From positions 11,291,083-11,355,082 of the forward strand of contig CM022670.1 in assembly GCA_012295275.1 (NCBI GenBank): a DNA stretch of 64,000 nt, in the 5' to 3' direction. The notes under the pieces are model-generated. The model saw only the letters and a list, made by a program, of their open reading frames with translations. It did no database searches and was not told the DNA's origin. Positions 41,343 to 54,329 of this stretch are shown here, piece after piece; within the stretch, counting starts at the first letter, position 1; every line of letters starts with the position of its first letter. The position numbers were made by a program, and so were the translations under genes. The stretch is from Chrysomallon squamiferum. Its lineage: Eukaryota > Mollusca > Gastropoda > Neomphalida > Peltospiridae.

Positions 41343-41844
41343 ACTCACATATATATAATTTATTTTGTTAATCAGAATGATTGGCTTTATATATGTTTTG
41401 TGTGTAAAGATTTATTTTTATAATTTATAATTTTATTTTTTACATGCATGTTTTATGTGATTCAGAATACCTGTGATACAAAGCATAATGTTAAATACTT
41501 TACGTCTATAACTTTTGCAGGTGTTTTTGTTGTTATATATATATACGAGTGTAAATACTTGGAGCAATTCACTTATATTTTTTCTCAAAGTTGTTTTATA
41601 TCAGTGTGAGAAAGTATGAAACTGAACAAGTTCTGATGAAAAAAAATAATAATAATAAATAAATAAAATATTAGGAAACAAAATTTAATTTTTATACAGA
41701 ATGCAATATAAATGATCATCTTTTTTATACAACTCTACCCTGCCAGACTGAAAACAGAATAATTTGTTTAAATATTCTATGAAAATTCACATCATTCACC
41801 ATGACAAATCATCAAAATATGATTTTAATTTTATATTTATTTTT

Positions 41845-41881
<37 letters not shown>

Positions 41882-42314
41882 ATATATATCACATATATCC
41901 AGAAGTTACTTTAGAATATAGAGGGCTTCCAGTCTTTGTGCAGCACTAACTTCAAATTCATCAATATTCAAATTTTTGTTTTATAATATAATTTTTATTA
42001 TTATTTTTATTTTTTTTATTTATTATTCTACACCTGCTTTTTCAACCCTCCCAAGAAAAAAAGTCCCACCAGATTAAACAAAAGGCGTGAATTACTTGTG
42101 ATTTGGCCACTTTGATACTTCAGGGAATATATTTTTTACTTTTCAGATGAAGAATATTTTCTAATGGTTTTTTTCTTTGTTTGTTTTTTACATATAACTT
42201 TAATGTGTTTTTGTTTATGTGACTGAATGTTTCTTTTAAAATTAGTTTAATGATGTTCTTCCTGATCTCATGAACACATTAACATACAAGAAAATAAAAA
42301 TAAGTTATTAGATC

Positions 42315-42347
<33 letters not shown>

Positions 42348-42368
42348 TTCTCTTTCACACACACACAC

Positions 42369-42400
<32 letters not shown>

Positions 42401-42410
42401 ACACACACAC
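42315..42410. repeat. Compound CT/CA/GA/GACA microsatellite
   Basis: CT run, CA run, GA run, GACA run and CA run in order. The CT and GA arms are complementary and could form a hairpin around the short CA loop. Confidence 0.9.
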
Positions 42411-42940
42411 TTATTTATACATAAAATATTCCACAATAAACATTATCCACATCTTTAATTATGCAAAAGTTTGAAAGTTTCTAAATGTTTTATATATATG
42501 TATATATACTGTGTATACATTTTTTGCTGGAATTGTTTGAACTGATGTATTTAAGCATTACTATTATCAATATTTCAGAATTAATACTACAAGTACATTT
42601 ATGCAGAAAATAGACTGGAAGACTTTTGTTACTTGATGTAATTAACTGTAAATGAAGCCAAGTCAGGTTATAAATTCTATTTAATTTTCAACTTATAAGT
42701 TACTTTCTTATTGGTATGGAAGAGTCTTCAAATTTCAGTATGTAATTCTCAACACGTAAGAATGTTAAAATTACTTTTTACTTATTTATTTGTATTGCAA
42801 TTACGAATTTCCAAATTTAGTCAGTCCTATGACTAATGTTAATTTTAACATTTCTAATGTTTATCCTTTTTTTTTCAGTTTTATTTGATGTTATTTCTTT
42901 ATTCTTTTATGATATATTTATATAACTTATTTTAGAAAGA

Positions 42941-42946
42941 AATAAA
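42941..42946 (+). promoter_or_regulatory. Possible distal polyadenylation signal of the ABCA gene
   Basis: AATAAA about 2.8 kb past the stop at 40132, followed by T/GT-rich sequence. Other AATAAA hexamers occur nearer (for example within AAT repeats near 41653), so the choice is weak. Confidence 0.25.
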
Positions 42947-44257
42947 AGCTGTTAAATATTTCTGTATTTGGTGACTGAAAAATCATGAAGCCTGCCATTT
43001 TCCTTTCTATTTTTGTTATTCTGTATCTTTTGTAGTTAAAAAAATTATTAAAAAAAAAAAAAAAAAAAAAAATTAAAAATTAAAAGAGAAAAGAACTGTA
43101 CATTTTGAGTGTGAATCTCTGCAGATATATGCTGCATTACCATACTTTATAATTTACATTTATGCAGAAGTGAGTAAATTTATTTGGTTGTGTAAGCATC
43201 TCCACACAAGAACTGTGTGATTGTAGTGTTGTGATAATAATAACATTCATTTGTGATAAGCTTGGGAAAATGCGATTTTAAACCAGATAAAATACTACTG
43301 CTTTGTTGTTGTTTTTCAATACTTCATTTGGTATTTTGTGTGCTGTGATGTTTTATTTTATAATACTGTTTCATTGGCTGCCATTTTGTTATTCAAATGT
43401 GAATTAGGTTTCAAATAATAAGGAAAAGTCATTCAAAAAAGCAGAATTTCCAACATTAGAATTTATTTTTTTACATTTAAAAATTAATAATAAATAATCA
43501 GTTTGCATGTATTTGTTACAATTTCTACACATTAACAAAAAGAAAAGAAAAAAATGTCCTTCCACATCAATTTCACAAATATTTTCAAATTTACTTTAAA
43601 AGGATTTGTGACATCATTCCGATACACTGAAATAAAATTTTAAAATTTCTTTAAGGATTTCCATTAATCTGATTATTGAGTGAATACATTATATATTTTT
43701 TTTTTGGAAATATTTAATTATCATTCTGTTATAAAATTACTATTTATATTTCAGTATTTGTCTTTGAGATAAAAATAAAACAAAACCAAGACCCATTTTA
43801 AAAACTGTATTCACAAGTAACTTATTCTAAAAAATAAAAAGTAAGCAATGCATTAATGGTTACAACAATATTCATACTGCCAAAGAGATGAATGGTAATT
43901 CTTAAAATCAAGCTGCCAAAGTTGTTGCTTTATTTAAACTGTTTTTAAATCATTTCTATTTTTTTAACCTTTTGAAGTGAAATTATATATATAATCAGGT
44001 ACTGGCACATGGATATTTAAAATTTCAGTAAATTTTTGTTTTACTGAAGTGAAGAGGGTAATAACGTGATTATGTTTAACATTCTGTATGAACTCGAGGC
44101 CATCTTTGATCGGTAATTTTTTCACTGCTTCGTGAACACTTTCAATAAAACTGTAATGTGCTGAATGTTTAATCTCCCATAATCATTTTTTTTGTAAAAC
44201 CATACTCCATGCACAGTACATTTTGCTTCCAGTTACAAAGTTTGTACATCAAAATAA

Positions 44258-47200
44258 TCACAGGTCGATCATTTGAGGTCTTGATGGAGATGAAGATTCC
44301 AGTTTTTTCACCAACAAGTCTGCTCCTGTAAATGTCATCTTTTTCAGAGATTTTCTAATTCCTGTCAGCTGCTGTTTGACAGCTGTCGTCACATCGGCAT
44401 CTCCAACATCAAGTAAACTGAAATTTCAAAATATTTGTTTTATTTAATGTTTTTATTTATTTATTTATTTGGTTTTAATTTTACAAGATAAATAACATAA
44501 CTAGCAAAATAAAAATAAATTACAAAATAAAGAACAAAAGTTCACAAGAATGCAAGAAGTATTTAGATATTTCTTTTAATCATCAAAGGTAGACTCCAAA
44601 TAAACATTCTCTATCTATTTGTTTCCACAATGAAAAATACAAATGACTCACGAGTCAAATAATAAAAACTAGCAAAATAAAAATAAATAAATAATCTGGA
44701 ATAATACCGTTCTCAAAAATATTTTTAATCCTATTTTCTAAGTAATAAATTAACAAAAGAAAAAAAGCAACAACCAATTTATCAAAAAAAAACCCACAAA
44801 AAAAAGGATTTTTTTTTTTTTTTTATTATTATTTTTTTTGTTTATGATAACTAGGAATAGCAGATATATAATTAACTTTACTCGAACATTTCACATCATC
44901 AGTGTATGGCATTTAAATTGATACTGCCCCAACTTCAAGTCACTGCTGGAGCAAAGTAATAAATTTTATGACCACCATATTCTGACAATATTGATTTTAT
45001 TACAAATTTTATTTGTATTTTCTTCTGATAAAAGTTTAATTACTGTGTACAATTTATGTGTAGTTTAGCAGTTTATGTTCAATAATGTAGAGAATTCAAC
45101 TGTATTTATTAAACTGACACCTGCAGCAGATCATAAATAATTTCAAAGCTATCTGAATCACTGGTGTTTTATGCAGAACTGTTAAAATTAAAATGACCAG
45201 ATCACAATTCCATTTCAGATACTTTGCTTAATTAAAATTAATCAGTCTGGCATCATTAAATCACTGCTGGTTATTTAAAAATCAGTGACTTCTACAATTA
45301 CTGATTAACCAATCAGAATAGATTATTTTTCCAAATGTCTTGTTAGAAGATGTTACAAGCAAATGAATGGCACACAAACCTGATAAGTGCAAAACATCCT
45401 CGATTGCAGGCAGCCCATGATTTCAGTGATCCAGGTGGAACTACTTTGAGTAGGATTTTGGAAAATAATACTAAATTAGAAATAAAACAAAAAACATTAT
45501 ATCCAACTCAATATGTCTGTTTTTATCCCAACATTTATTTTAAATAATACAGAATAAAATCAAAACAATCATCATTAATAACTATGACAGTAAACTAGTA
45601 CTACAGAAAACTGGTACATTTAACAGGTTTTATGACCTTAACAATTTTACTTTTTTTTTAACATCAGCTAAGATTAGTCAGCTAAAACTAAACAGAACAA
45701 AAATTCTAAGAATTCTAAAAGTATTTAGATATTTCTTTTAATCATCAAAGGTAGACTCCAAATACAAGTTCTCTATCTATTTGTTTCCAAAATGAAAAAT
45801 AAAAATGACTCATGAATCATACCAACCTTCTTGACCAGCTGCTATTCGTTCCTTGTCGTTAAGAATGAGTCGCTTGAGAGCGAGGTGACCTGCCGAGTGT
45901 TCTACGATGTGAAAGTCCTCACTGTTCCCTGCTACAAACGGCTCTGCGGCTATCTTTGCTATTGCTAACATGGCTTCTGTAGGGTCACCTGAAAGAAAAC
46001 AGTAAAAACTGAGTATTGTTTTCTTTTCTAAATTTAACCTGATCTGCCATCTATCTACCTGCTGGATTTCCCTTTTTGTACTGTTATCAAGATGACTGAC
46101 TACCTATTATGTTAAATAATACTAAAAGCACATTTCTTTCCATGATGGGTAGGGCAATATTACAATAATATGTCATTACAAAAAGTCAATATCAAAATGA
46201 GGATAGACAGATGTAACAATAGAAACATTTCATTTGCTTGTCCTTTCTTTTAAACAAGAACCTTTAGTTCTATCTGTGCATTGCTAAACAAAAATAAGTT
46301 TTTTTTTAACATTATAAAATCCAAAATCCACAAATCTGTTACAAGCTAGATACCATTTACATATCTATGAGAATATAAATGGGGTTATTTTATAACACAG
46401 TAATTGTCACTATGCTTTAATAGACTAAATTATGTTTCTGATATTCACAAGAGAAACCACAGGTGGAGAAATCAAGTTGCAAAGCAAAACGTAAAGAACA
46501 GATCAGTTTAAAACTGTTTGAATTCTTGACAGAATTATCTTTTGTCTAACGATTTCTTATACAAAAAGTATCTAAAAATTCTAAGCTGTTAATTTAGTAA
46601 TATCAACATATAAACTATTTGTCTAGATTTTTTTTTATTGTGAAGTACCTCTTGCATGTGTAACAACAGCGAGGATGAAGAGCAGTGTGTTGTTGTTCAT
46701 CACCAGCTCTCGGCTGTGTTCCACCACGTACTGCAGCATGGGACCCGAGACGTACTCAGCAAGCTCTTGTGACCTCACCTTTCCATCCTTTTTACTAAAA
46801 ATCAAATTAAGTTTCTTTAAAGCAATACAGAACATATTATAATAAACACACGAAAAGAACCCACAAGACATTAATTTTCATTAAGTTGCTATTAAAGGGG
46901 ACTGACAGCAAAATATACATAGAGCAGAATATTTATGTTTGCCATCAAAACTTCTAACATGCAGATTCCACACTAGTGTAACAGATGGTCATGATGTAGC
47001 TCATTACTGTTTTTTTTTTTTACCAAACCTATGCATCTGTGCATCCAATAAAAATGTTGGTACATTAAACCAGGATAGATTGGATTTCTTTAGATTTTAA
47101 GTTCTTTATATTTATTTTCCAGCTATAAAAATATCTTTCTTATGACATTATTCAAACATTTTGTGAATTCAAAAATTTAATAAAGATGGTGGTGGTGGTG

Positions 47201-50200
47201 GGGTGTAATTAAATTTCATATCAGTTATTTTCAATGTAACTTAAATTGCACAAAATGCACAGTCCATGAACAGTGTCTGTGATATATTTAGATTGGGAAA
47301 ACTAGTTAGTTACCTGGTTGTATTTTTCTCTCCATCTTGTAAAATGTGAACAATGTCAGGATGAAAATGAAGAGGATCACGTGGTGACAACAGATAGATG
47401 AGAACTTTTCGACCATATTGATTTTGAACAATATCATGAAGAGATTTCAACAGTTCCTGTAAATTGTAGCACAAAATGTTTTCATTGTATGGTTCTTAAT
47501 GTGCAACAATATTTTACCTCAAACATTTAATAATACATCAATAAAAAATACAACAATATATATAGAAATATATCAGTATTAAAATGCATCTACATTATAT
47601 TTTAATTTTTGGATGGGCTGATTAAGGCTGCATGACAAAAGAGACCAAATGTTATATATAGGACTTTTGCCTCTTATTATTATAATGTACAAAGATTTTT
47701 ATTTTTATACACATCAGTAATACAAAAATATAAATATCTTAAAGGGTTCTTTCTGAAACATAAATCTCAGGAATTTCTAATGTAACCAGGAAGATTCCTA
47801 TTTCAGTTAATACTTACATCAAGAAGAGCTTTTTGTACCAGTTTGGTATCATCAACAACATCAATGATGGCCAACATCACCATGTGTCCATACTCCTCCT
47901 GACACACTTTAAGAACATGAGTCTTCAAACTTTTTATTATCACTTTACGATCCTGCAATGAAAAGTACATGTGACTATCATCTTGTATTGTAAAGGACTA
48001 TTTTCAGGGAAATAAAACTTGGATTTTTTTTTTCTCAAAATGTCTCATTTTGTTAATACTTGTTTCTATGGATCCTTTTATTGCTGTTTTTCCTATTATA
48101 AAACATAATACACCACGTTTTCGGCCAACAAGAACTCAACAGATTTTAACAAATTATTACAAAGAAACTTCAATCTGTATTTGAGGAGTTATTTTATCAG
48201 TTAAATACATGGTATGAAGATTTTTCTAACAGAAATAAGATTCTACAAGTGATTACTCTGCAGGCAAGCACTAACTGTTTAAGTACAATAACTTGCTCTA
48301 CAAACAAAAAAATAATGTAAAAGTATGAAGTTAAAAAACATTAAGCTGAAAATTTACCTTTGCTGTACCATGCCACACACAGTGCATAGCCACACGTGCC
48401 CCATCCCGCGTGTGCAATATGGTAACCAAATGTTCTCTAAGTAATTCTATCATTTCCTGAGAAAATAAAACAAAATTTATTTTATTATAAAACTATTAGC
48501 ATTCATATTTTTTAATTTTATATTTATAATACATATTTAATAACATTTCTGGAAAAAAATTTTTTTTTATCACATTTGAAAAGCTTTTACATATTTATTT
48601 ATGTACAGATATATATTTTATGCTGTCTTTACAATTAACTTTCTTTTATTGTAACTTATTTTGATAAGTGTAAGAATAATTGTAACTGATTTAGATTTAA
48701 AAAAGAAACATTTAGCAAGAGCAGGACAAATTAAAATATCTTACACTTCTCATTCTTCCTGAAGCATAGGTGAAAAACTCAAAAAATATACGATGTACCA
48801 AGGAATGGATTAGTATTTCTCTGAAAAGATATTTGATTAACGATGGATTAATGAAAACATAAAAGTGATAAATAATTTTAAAAAAAAGAAGATTTATTTT
48901 TGTTATTTCCTATTTTGGTACTAAACATGATTTGGTCAGTAAGTCATTTAGGTTAAAAATGAAAAATAAGTTTCAGTCTTCTGAAATGAAATATTTCACA
49001 CACTTCTATGATGTTTTTGGTTTTGCTAAGCAGTCTGAGCTAATAATAAGAAAAACACAATGAATTAGATTTTGTTATAAAACACATGGGGGAGGAAACT
49101 TGGAGGTGCTATTCTATGTTTTTACTGATTAGCAGAACGTTATTTTTTATGTGCACCTTCACAAAAACTAGGTCTTTGATAATCCAACTGCTTAGGACAA
49201 AATGAAAGTTTAAAATACAAACATACCTAAAGACTGTTTAAATGAGATATTTTTCATGCCAATTTGTTTTTCTTTTTACACCTACTTGTCTATCAGTGGA
49301 AGTAGTGCCTCCTTCATGTTACTAAGGATCATGTCCTTCTTGTCTGGCTGCTCCTTCATGATTTCATCCAGACACTTAGTAGTGTGATTCTAAACAAAAA
49401 TACACACAAATAAACTTTAATCTAATAATAATACAATTACAATGATATCACTGTAATTAAGATACAACAAAATATAGAAGTAAAAAATTTAAATTCTATA
49501 GTTTTTGTTTCATGTTACCAATACAACAACAAATCTTTTGGGGATGATTAAAAGAAAAATCCACCATTAATTTTTCATCAAGTAAGGTCCTGAAAGCTAA
49601 TGCTTATTAAACTATTACAGACATGATCTGAATTATTAAAAAAAAATAAAGTACACCAAAATAATTAAACCTACTCCTATATTAATGAAGTAATCATAAA
49701 TTCATAACAAATTCACAAATAATTACAGTTCTTTTAGTAATTATAAAAAAACCAGAATATGGATAAAATACCTTGAAAAGCGTGAAGGATGGTCCATAGA
49801 ACTCTTCCAAAATTGAAAATCTCTGTGCTGCATTGGCATATTCATTGTAGGCAAATTCTAATATTTCTGAAGCTTCCTAAAATATGAAATTTAACAATCA
49901 TGCATTTGTTTTTATATTATCAGCATTTGTTTAATTCACCGATATAAATTATTTGCTGCAAAAATTGTTTTTAGTTGTTAATAAACCATAAGCAGTCTTT
50001 TTCAGAATCTTTGTATATTGTTAATATATTGAAATATAGAGAGACAGAGAGACAGATTTATTTGTTTGTACTCACTTTGTGTCTGACAAGTTTTCTCACT
50101 TTTCCATGAAACTGTTTAATCACAAAACCTCTCTGCTGTTTTGACCTAAAATAATAATAATCCTTGAGCTTGTTTTGGAGGTGTTTTTTTTGAGTAAAAA

Positions 50201-52849
50201 AAATATTAATATTTATAAAATAAACCATTTTCTCACATAAAACCTTTTAATTTGTCTCTTCAGTACAAAATAATTCAATGAGCAAGATATTTTACAGCAC
50301 AACTAAACAAACTCAGAAAAATCATTTCATTATTAATAAAAGAATTCAGGGCTTTTAACATGACTGCAGATACTGTTAGTATGTAAACAGAAATAATTTA
50401 CCCATATTTAAGCAGCTTCCTAACCACAAATTTTGCATATTTGGACTTGCACATTGTGACAATATTCTCTGAAAATAAAAATAAAAATAATTATAATTAC
50501 CTGCAAAAGATTAATCATTTCAATTCAAACATTATTATGAGAACATTTTTAAGTCTTTCAAAAATTAATCAGATAGGTTTTATTTAGTTTTCTCTCAACA
50601 CATTTATATTCTTTAAGAACTATAGAGATAATAACAGTTAAAGTGATAACTACTCCTCTATGATTAGCAGTAAGAATCTTTTATCTGTACCTTCCCACAA
50701 ACAGTAAAATATATAACAAACCTTCAATAAGCCAGTGTTGGAGAACAGACTGGTTATGACCTTTCTGTGACAGCAATCATAATTTTTGTTTTAATGTAAC
50801 AAAGTATTTTTAATTTTATAATCTTAGGTTTTGCTACAGCTTACCTTTAAGTTCTTCCATAACACTGTTTCTCTGTTCATTACTTCCAAACTGAATGAGA
50901 CACTGTACAACACGAGCAGTATCATGAGCCAGAGCAAACTGAAAGACAAAATGTTGAGTTAAAATGAGTTTTAAAATAACTTATATTTAAAATGTAATGA
51001 AGATTCACAAGCAATGATACTTGAGGTAAACAAATAAATTGATAAATACATGCATACATACATACACACACATACATACATATACACACACACACACACA
51101 CACAAAGAAAGAGATGAGTCTGAGTGAGGGGGGGGGGAATATTTGATTAATTACTTGTTAACTGAACAGAAATATAACACATTTTTCTTGTACCTGATAC
51201 ATTTTTCCTGACACCATTTTAAACAAATCATCACAAAGTTTTTGTCTTTTGTCATCTGGTAACTGGTGTCTGAAAATAAATATGTAAATCAAAAACATTT
51301 TCTCACTGTCCAATCACTCATTCAGTGTCGTATTATAACTTAAAAAAATAAATACATAAATAAAAATATATATATTTATATATATAATAATAATGGTTGA
51401 TCACATATCAAAACATTTCAAATACATGGATTTAGAAAACTTTTAAATTACTGGGACAGAACTAACCTTCTCATTTCTTCCCAAATGAATTTAGCCTTTT
51501 TAATAATGTCATAGTTGTTTTTAGTCATCTTTCTTTCATGTCTTCTCTCCTTCCAAGACAGTTCTTTCATTTTAGGTTTCTTCATAGCAACTGAAAAAAC
51601 AAAAAACAAAATGAAAACATTTAAAATAGAAATATTCACGTGAATGAAAAATATTGCAAGTATGATATATCATGATGTGTTTGTAATTTTTAACATATTT
51701 ACTGAACCACATCCTGTTTCTGTTTCAAAAGACTGGATACCTTTTGAAGATATTTAACATTTATACTTGCAATATAAACCAGCAAAATTTATTTTCCATG
51801 ACTTTTTTCATTTTTCAAGAAATATTTTACAGGTGGAAACATTAAAGCATGTAAAACTAATGTTTTGTTTAAATATTAACACTCAACAAGATGCAGGGGT
51901 AAATGCCTATTATTAAATATTTTTGAAACATTGTTAGGTTTAGCAAATGAAAAGGTACAATAATTATTCCTACCTGTGCTTTCATCAGGAAATCCAGATA
52001 TGTCAATCTTTCTTTTGCTTCCAGCCTTCGATGTATTCAGTTTACCTTTGCTTCTTAAAGTTTTCAGCTTGGTTGCTGCATTCTTTATATGTACCTGAAA
52101 GACATTCTACACAATTAGCAAACTTTAAAAATAAAATATAGATTAAAATGTAATATTTTTACATGTGCTTTATCATAACTGGTTACGTATAAATATTCAT
52201 CATAGCAACATTGATTTTCAAATTAGAAAGAAATACAGTTTAAATACAAGTTTAAGTTTTTTTGCTCTTTAAAAATTACCCTAATAGACTTCTTTCTCTC
52301 CAGTGGTTTTGCAGGCAATGGAGAATTGTTTTCTTGCTGTTCAACTTTTTCACCTTCAATATCTTCCTTTATTGTTGTTCGAGACAGTTTATTGGCATGA
52401 AATGATTTTTCTGCACCATCAGGTTCTCCTCTTGCCTTTGACACTGCCTTCTCCCATGTCTCATCTGGTGCCTTCATTTTTGGTTTTTTGATGACATTCA
52501 GTGTTGTATGCATTGTAACATCTGAATAGGGTGCAATAGAACTGATCTGACTCAAGGTGTCAGGGGTTGTTGTATCCAGACTGCTGTTACTTTCAAGAGA
52601 TGCATTAAAAGCTTTAGACTTCCTTGCAAGATATTTTTCTTCAAAGTCATCAAAATTGTCATTGTAAGCTCGTTTATTTTTATGGACATTACTCGTGGCC
52701 GGTGTTAAACTGAATTTTTTCCTGGTCTGGAACATCAGACTATTGCCTTCTGGTTTAGAGCGCATACTCCTGTTTTTGTTAACTTTAGAATGCATAGTTT
52801 GAATTCTTTTCCTAATATTTGGTGTGTCTGTTTCATCAAACTGGTCCAT
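44258..52849 (-). CDS. PUM3: Pumilio homolog 3 (Puf-A), 17 coding exons
   Basis: Nucleolar PUF-family protein. Human PUM3 and its yeast relative Puf6 bind structured nucleic acid and act in large ribosomal subunit assembly. Exons in transcription order: 52849-52280, 52094-51974, 51590-51467, 51269-51194, 50938-50845, 50468-50402, 50145-50076, 49876-49772, 49389-49286, 48820-48745, 48456-48358, 47952-47818, 47456-47314, 46794-46649, 45988-45827, 45470-45380, 44417-44258. All junctions are GT-AG and the frame is unbroken, giving 780 residues (human 648). The start is the ATG at 52849; an in-frame TGA lies just upstream. Residues 1-240 are charged and low-complexity with basic motifs (KKPKMK appears in exons 1 and 3), probably nuclear localisation signals. 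Residues from about 250 form the Puf-A repeat domain: NNYDIIKKAKFIWEEMRR, ALAHDTARVVQCLIQFG, HTRDGARVAMHCVWHGTAK, QYGRKVLIYLLSPRDP, HIVEHSAGHLALK and LKSWAACNRG. The extra length over human lies mainly at the N-terminus. Confidence 0.95.
44530..45828. repeat. Direct repeat pair flanking PUM3 exon 16
   Basis: About 44530-44668 and 45690-45815 share GTATTTAGATATTTCTTTTA, TCATCAAAGGTAGACTCCAA and CTCTATCTATTTGTTTCC in order, about 1.16 kb apart in the same orientation. The second copy ends almost at the exon 15 donor (45826). Exon 16 (45380-45470) lies between them. Confidence 0.75.
44788..44840. repeat. Mixed poly(A)/poly(T) tract in PUM3 intron 16
   Basis: A-rich run followed directly by a T run; simple-sequence DNA with no visible function. 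Confidence 0.6.
51046..51104. repeat. CATA/CA microsatellite (PUM3 intron 4)
   Basis: CATA units then CA units. A run of nine G at about 51129-51137 follows, which is unusual in this AT-rich DNA. Confidence 0.85.
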
Positions 52850-54120
52850 ATTCAATCAACAGAATTTTGATCCAAAAACAGGAATTTGTAACCTGCAAAA
52901 AAAATCAAGCATTATAAAATGTTTAACTGTTGTTTTACTTTCAAATATTATGGCTGATGTAAGTTTAGTTGTTCTAACTCATGTGAGGCAAAGCAGTATG
53001 GTTTCAAAACTTCAGAATACCATTAAAGGTTAAATTAATGCTCATGACCATTATAAATTTATAATGATGATGATGCTGTCAGTGTGATGTAAAAAACTGG
53101 ATCACTTGGATCAGACAGCATGAATATGTTTTGATATATTTTTCCATTTTCACTAGAAGCAAAACAATAACAATAAATATTCAGTATAACTTTGGCTGCA
53201 AGACTTCAATGTACAGAAGGATCTTAAAAAAGAATAAGTAAATAAAAATTAATAATAATTGTTACTAAACAGTAATTTTTCATATGGCTAATTAACAGAA
53301 CCAAGAACTGGTATTCTGATTTAAAAACAATTACACAGACCGATGAAATACTTTGTTTTTGATCACTCAAGTCTTATGTAATAACTTCTTAAGGAAATTC
53401 TACTAAAATTTCTGAACATAAAATACGATCTTAAATTTAATGACACCTTAAAGCTTAACTTAGTTTAATAGTAATGGTTATCAAATATTATTAACAGAAA
53501 TATTTCTTTTTAGCATACTGCCGATATGAAAGAAACAGATTAAATTATTTGTTTTGACGAAATAATCGGAATTTCCCACCAATTTCTGAATTTAAACTCA
53601 ACAATACTGCACTCAGAACCGTATGTTCAAAAATAATGTACCAGACGACACTATTTACAATAGTGATTCAAATATATTTTACTTGTAAAATCCTAGTTCT
53701 GCTGTGGACATTTTATTTTATCCGAGCGCAATTTATCTGTTTTGTGGAGTATTCACGTGCTATGCTTTAACAACAAAAACAAAACCACGTTTTTCTGTCG
53801 GGGCGGATGCAATTCAATTCATGGGTGAAAATAGACGGCTATTTGTCCGAAATCGTACTACTGTTTTTAATGGTTATAAATACAAATACCAAATAGTAAT
53901 GTGAATTCCTATAAAGCGAAAACGTAACAGTTATTGATATAAATGCATAAATTTTAATAATTCCTAATTATAAAAATGACATGTATTTTCCCTTTTAAAA
54001 AAAGATAATAGTGGGCTTTCTCTATCCTGTCTTAACATTGTAAAGGAAAAAAAAAAAAGGAAACAAACGAATACATGCAATTAAATATCCCTAGTCATCC
54101 TTCTCGTCACGTACACACAT

Positions 54121-54219
<99 letters not shown>

Positions 54220-54329
54220 CTCCCGGACAATTAACAAACAAGCTTACATTTTTTTTTCTCATGCCTCATTCATGCCTCATTCTGATGTTTACTTGGACTT
54301 AATTTTAATATTTATATTTGACAGTAGTA
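52850..54329. promoter_or_regulatory. Divergent PUM3/PIGG intergenic region, probable shared promoter
   Basis: The two start codons face away from each other 1.48 kb apart. On the PUM3 side, TTTTTTTTGCAG (minus strand) ends 43 bases before the ATG, implying a 5' UTR intron; a possible donor, CAAGTAAAAT on the minus strand, lies near 53675. An E-box CACGTG at 53754-53759 and a GC box GGGCGG at 53801-53806 lie close together where GC content rises locally, the best promoter candidate. TATAAATA at 53875-53882 points toward PIGG. A CT/CA microsatellite at 54119-54217 lies nearer PIGG. All of this is motif-based inference. Confidence 0.45.
54119..54217. repeat. CT/CA compound microsatellite upstream of PIGG
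   Basis: About 20 bases of CT followed by about 78 bases of pure CA, ending 112 bases before the PIGG start codon. Confidence 0.95.

Larger units (their letters stand above)
40133..44257. other. Convergent intergenic region: ABCA and PUM3 3' ends
   Basis: No coding exon is supported. Both genes end toward this stretch, so it must hold two 3' UTRs. AATAAA at 42941-42946 (plus) and TTTATT at 43929-43934 (AATAAA on minus) are candidate polyadenylation signals. Repeats: CA run 41309-41341, TA run 41848-41878 and a compound CT/CA/GA/GACA tract 42315-42410. Confidence 0.6.

Noticed and set aside
53704-53904. A 66-residue protein between PUM3 and PIGG
   Set aside because: No homology or splice context; it overlaps the promoter candidate.
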